Source: Clostridium sp. D33t1_170424_F3 (lineage in GTDB: Bacteria > Bacillota > Clostridia > Oscillospirales > Acutalibacteraceae). Taken from it: a stretch of DNA of 64,000 nucleotides. The translations under genes and the position numbers were made by a program. Where the stretch lies: assembly GCF_015667585.1 (NCBI RefSeq), contig NZ_JADPEG010000012.1, positions 52,485 to 116,484 of the forward strand, in the 5' to 3' direction. The notes below the pieces were generated by a model. It did not search any database, was not told where the DNA came from, and worked only from the letters and a program-made list of their open reading frames with translations. Positions 62,078 through 64,000 of the stretch are shown one piece after another (the first letter of the stretch is position 1; every line of letters starts with the position of its first letter).

Positions 62078-62680
62078 CTACCGGCGTATCACGGCCTGTT
62101 TTGGGCAAATCTCCGCGCATTTTCCGCAGTGCAGGCAATGCTCCTGCTGGATGACTGCGGGGGCAACGGAAAAATCGATGCATTTCTGCGGGCATACAGG
62201 CCCGCACAATTTACATCCCATACAATCGTCTGTGATGCAGTATCCGCCGCCCTGTAGCATCATATTGCCGATGGCAAAGGCTTCCCGAAATACCGGCCTT
62301 TGCGAAAGGTCGAAATACTCGCCCTGCCCTTCATAAAACTGGAACACTTCCAGTACGCCCCGGGTACTGCCCGGATAAATCGTACACATATATGGGTTTT
62401 CCCGGAATACCTGCTCCAAAAGCGCTGCGGGAGCCCGGCGGATCCGGCCTCTAAGCGAAACCGCTTTTCCATCCTTTTGTCCGGTCACCGCCACATATTG
62501 CTGTTCCAGCAGCTGACGGTAAAACGCCTTGCCTTTGGCTGTGATGAAATAAAGGCTGTTATCGTCCGCCAGCATCATATCAATGATGCGCACCTGCGGG
62601 TGGCCGTCCTCGCCGATGGTGGCAACGGCGGTAGAATGAATTTCCTTTTGCAAAAAGTGCAGGTATTCCTTTGCACCCAT
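62078..62680 (-). CDS. PNPOx-like flavin domain fused to two [4Fe-4S] ferredoxin motifs
   Basis: The 200-residue protein joins an FMN-binding split-barrel domain (STAVATIGEDGHPQVRIIDMML...LYFITAKGKAFYRQL, residues about 15-60) to a C-terminal ferredoxin part with CMGCKLCGPVCPQKC and CLHCGKCAEICPK, each CxxCxxCxxxC. It should pass electrons between a flavin and a partner. GGAG lies eight bases before Met 62680. It leads the SirTM operon, so a redox step may belong to that pathway; this is inference. Confidence 0.85.
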   Translation of the reverse strand: MGAKEYLHFLQKEIHSTAVATIGEDGHPQVRIIDMMLADDNSLYFITAKGKAFYRQLLEQQYVAVTGQKDGKAVSLRGRIRRAPAALLEQVFRENPYMCTIYPGSTRGVLEVFQFYEGQGEYFDLSQRPVFREAFAIGNMMLQGGGYCITDDCMGCKLCGPVCPQKCIDFSVAPAVIQQEHCLHCGKCAEICPKQAVIRR

Positions 62681-62789
62681 ATGTATCGCTCCTTTGTATC
62701 CCAGCATTTCAGCCGCACCGTAAATTAGAATGCTGAGGTCCGTTCACAAAAGCTCCCGATTTTACAGATTTGGAATCTTCTCCACATTC

Positions 62790-63191
62790 TTACAGCTCGT
62801 ATTCCCTCGGGGGATTTCCGGAAAAGTCTGCGATTACCGCATGTGCCTCCGTCAAATAGAAAACTTCAAAAATCGGATTGTCGGCAGACTGGTACTGTCC
62901 TTTGACAATCGGATGATTCATGCAGCCCTCTTTTACGCTCCTGTTATCCTCGAATACCGCCTTTCCGGAAAGGCGGAGCCAGACATACTCCGGACTGGAG
63001 ACAGTAATCTCTACCCAGGGATTTTGCTGTAAATCCTGATAGACATCCTTTTGGTTGTTGGTGCAAAACCAGAGCTTGCCATCCTGCTCAAAGCAGAACA
63101 TAAACGGGCGGTTTTTCGGTTTGCCGTCCCTGCCGACGGTGGCCAGATATTGAACCGGATTTGCCTGTAAAAATTGTGTTACTTCATTCAT
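62790..63191 (-). CDS. PNPOx-family flavin-binding protein
   Basis: The 133-residue protein has the split-barrel pattern VQYLATVGRDGKPKNRPFMFCFEQDGKLWFCTNNQKDVYQDLQQNPWVEI, typical of small FMN-binding pyridoxamine 5'-phosphate oxidase-like proteins. The substrate is unknown. It is divergent from the HxlR gene, which probably controls it. GGAGGG precedes the start. Confidence 0.82.
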   Translation of the reverse strand: MNEVTQFLQANPVQYLATVGRDGKPKNRPFMFCFEQDGKLWFCTNNQKDVYQDLQQNPWVEITVSSPEYVWLRLSGKAVFEDNRSVKEGCMNHPIVKGQYQSADNPIFEVFYLTEAHAVIADFSGNPPREYEL

Positions 63192-63280
63192 TTAGAATCC
63201 CTCCACGGATTTTAAAAATTAGGCTTGCTTTTGCCAACCTTCATATTTATAATAGAGCCATAGAGCGATATTGTAAAGTA

Positions 63281-63315
63281 AGCACTTTTTTGTGCTGTAG
63301 TATCCTTTTGGATAC
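63281..63315. promoter_or_regulatory. Candidate HxlR operators
   Basis: AGCAC-TTTTTT-GTGCT (63281-63296) and GTATCC-TTTT-GGATAC (63300-63315) are two palindromes in the divergent spacer. GTATCC-type palindromes suit HxlR dimers. Confidence 0.5.
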
Positions 63316-63335
63316 CATTGAGAGGAGAAACCCGC

Positions 63336-63665
63336 ATGACAGACAAAGACTTACCGGCCTGCCCGGTAGAAACCACTTTGACACTGATCTCTGACCGATG
63401 GAAGGTCCTGATTTTGCGCGATTTGATGGATGGAACCAAACGGTTTGGTGAGCTCAAGAAATCGATCGGCCACATCACGCAGAAGGTTTTGACCTCCAAC
63501 CTGCGCGATATGGAGGCCTCCGGCCTGCTGACACGCACCGTCTACGCCGAGGTGCCGCCGCGTGTGGAATATACACTGACGGAAACCGGTTGCAGTCTCA
63601 AACCCATTCTCGACGCCATGTGGGACTGGGGCCTCGCTTACAAGGAAAAGGCCGTTCGCCTATAG
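63336..63665 (+). CDS. HxlR-family transcription regulator
   Basis: The 109-residue protein has the HxlR winged helix: CPVETTLTLISDRWKVLILRDLMDGTKRFGELKKSIGHITQKVLTSNLRDMEASGLLTR (residues 9-67). The N-terminal Cys in CPVE is often a redox or electrophile sensor in this family. GAGGAG precedes ATG 63336. It is divergent from the flavin protein gene and probably represses it. Confidence 0.9.
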   Translation: MTDKDLPACPVETTLTLISDRWKVLILRDLMDGTKRFGELKKSIGHITQKVLTSNLRDMEASGLLTRTVYAEVPPRVEYTLTETGCSLKPILDAMWDWGLAYKEKAVRL

Positions 63666-63736
63666 GCGGACTTCCCAGCGGGCGACTTATGTGATCGTTT
63701 TCATAGGTCCCTATTCTATCATTACATTTAACGAAA

Positions 63737-63778
63737 AAGAGCCTTCAAACGGCGGATTTCCCGCCTTTGAAAGCTCTT
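63737..63778 (+). terminator. Terminator of the HxlR gene
   Basis: Arms AAGAGC and GCTCTT flank an inner CTTCAAA/TTTGAAAG and GGCGG/CCGCC stem. No long T-run follows. Confidence 0.65.
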
Positions 63779-63885
63779 CCTGTTCTTATTCATAAATGAA
63801 ACGCTCACCAGTTACACAAGCAGTTTTTACCAAAGAACCATTTTTTATTTTTTGCTATATTTCCAGCAGCAATCATCTGCATATA

Positions 63886-63917
63886 GCAAAAAAGAATCTT
63901 CCAATCAGAAGATTCTT
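63886..63917 (-). terminator. Terminator of tRNA-Asn
   Basis: AAGAATCTTC and GAAGATTCTT arms on the minus strand are followed by TTTTTTGC. Confidence 0.85.
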
Positions 63918-63923
63918 TCTCGT

Positions 63924-63999
63924 TGGCTCCCCCTGTTGGACTCGAACCAACGACCCTGCGGTTAACAGCCGCATGCTCTACCGGCTGAGCTAAGGAGGA
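63924..63999 (-). tRNA. tRNA-Asn (anticodon GTT)
   Basis: On the minus strand the 76 bases fold as a cloverleaf: acceptor TCCTCCT/AGGGGGA, D arm with TTAGCTCAGCCGGTAGAGC, anticodon stem TGCGG/CCGCA with loop CTGTTAA (GTT), T arm with GTTCGAGTC, discriminator G and encoded CCA. It begins one base before the window end. Confidence 0.95.
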
Positions 64000-64000
64000 A

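Overview
The window looks like chromosome from an anaerobic, endospore-forming, fairly GC-rich member of the Clostridia, most likely Oscillospirales/Ruminococcaceae-like; that placement is inference from gene content. Sporulation and germination genes (gpr, spoIIP, a spoIIQ-like M23 gene, spoVAE), a class III ribonucleotide reductase, a tryptophan T-box, a CIRCE-controlled hrcA-grpE-dnaK-dnaJ operon and a GGGtGRT/NifU-like pair all fit. No phage, transposase or CRISPR array was seen.

Layout. 1-5.7 kb: the 3' part of a very large secreted GH127-type glycosidase with carbohydrate-binding and FIVAR modules. 5.9-9.4 kb: two small exported or membrane proteins and an EF-G-like GTPase. 9.4-12.2 kb: an AT-rich stretch with a secreted cysteine-rich peptide and an M28 lipoprotein peptidase. 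12.3-18.4 kb: T-box-controlled trpB2, an SseB-like protein, an OGG-type DNA glycosylase, an acetyltransferase, class II aldolase and a YbaK-like deacylase. 18.5-22.4 kb: a possible small RNA, a ribbon-helix-helix regulator and the nrdD/nrdG operon, in which the glycyl-radical domain is a separate 53-residue ORF. 22.4-27.4 kb: pentapeptide-repeat protein, a degenerate P-type ATPase-like protein and rlmB. 27.4-28.2 kb: non-coding DNA with a structured repeat and about a dozen DnaA-box-like sites. 28.2-29.6 kb: an ECF sigma/anti-sigma pair of SigV/RsiV type. 29.8-34.5 kb: a low-GC polysaccharide cluster (two GT2 enzymes, polymerase, flippase). 35-38 kb: GGGtGRT, NifU-like scaffold, zinc ribbon, VanZ. 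38-40 kb: a RelE/RHH toxin-antitoxin pair, two divergent RHH peptides and two XRE regulators, with clear operators. 40-42.3 kb: DUF1905, an alpha-toroid-like protein, a methyltransferase. 42.3-50.6 kb: dnaJ, dnaK, grpE, hrcA, hemW, lepA. 50.7-59.2 kb: lipoprotein, spoVAE, rpsT, gpr, spoIIP, a second locus of the structured repeat, an XRE-HAD pair, a UspA-like protein and the M23 protein. 59.3-64 kb: lexA, a SirTM sirtuin/macrodomain/flavin-ferredoxin operon, a PNPOx-like protein with divergent HxlR regulator, and tRNA-Asn.

Most interesting: (1) the split anaerobic ribonucleotide reductase; (2) a dispersed hairpin repeat with covarying stems at two loci; (3) a catalytically degenerate P-type ATPase fused to a long low-complexity cytoplasmic region; (4) a SirTM-macrodomain operon without the usual GcvH-L and lipoate ligase genes but with a flavin-ferredoxin protein; (5) a DnaA-box cluster away from dnaA; (6) an open frame that continues in the +1 frame after spoVAE. 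All functions are read from sequence motifs and memory of protein families; no search was run. Start codons were chosen by Shine-Dalgarno (SD) spacing and often differ from the longest ORF.
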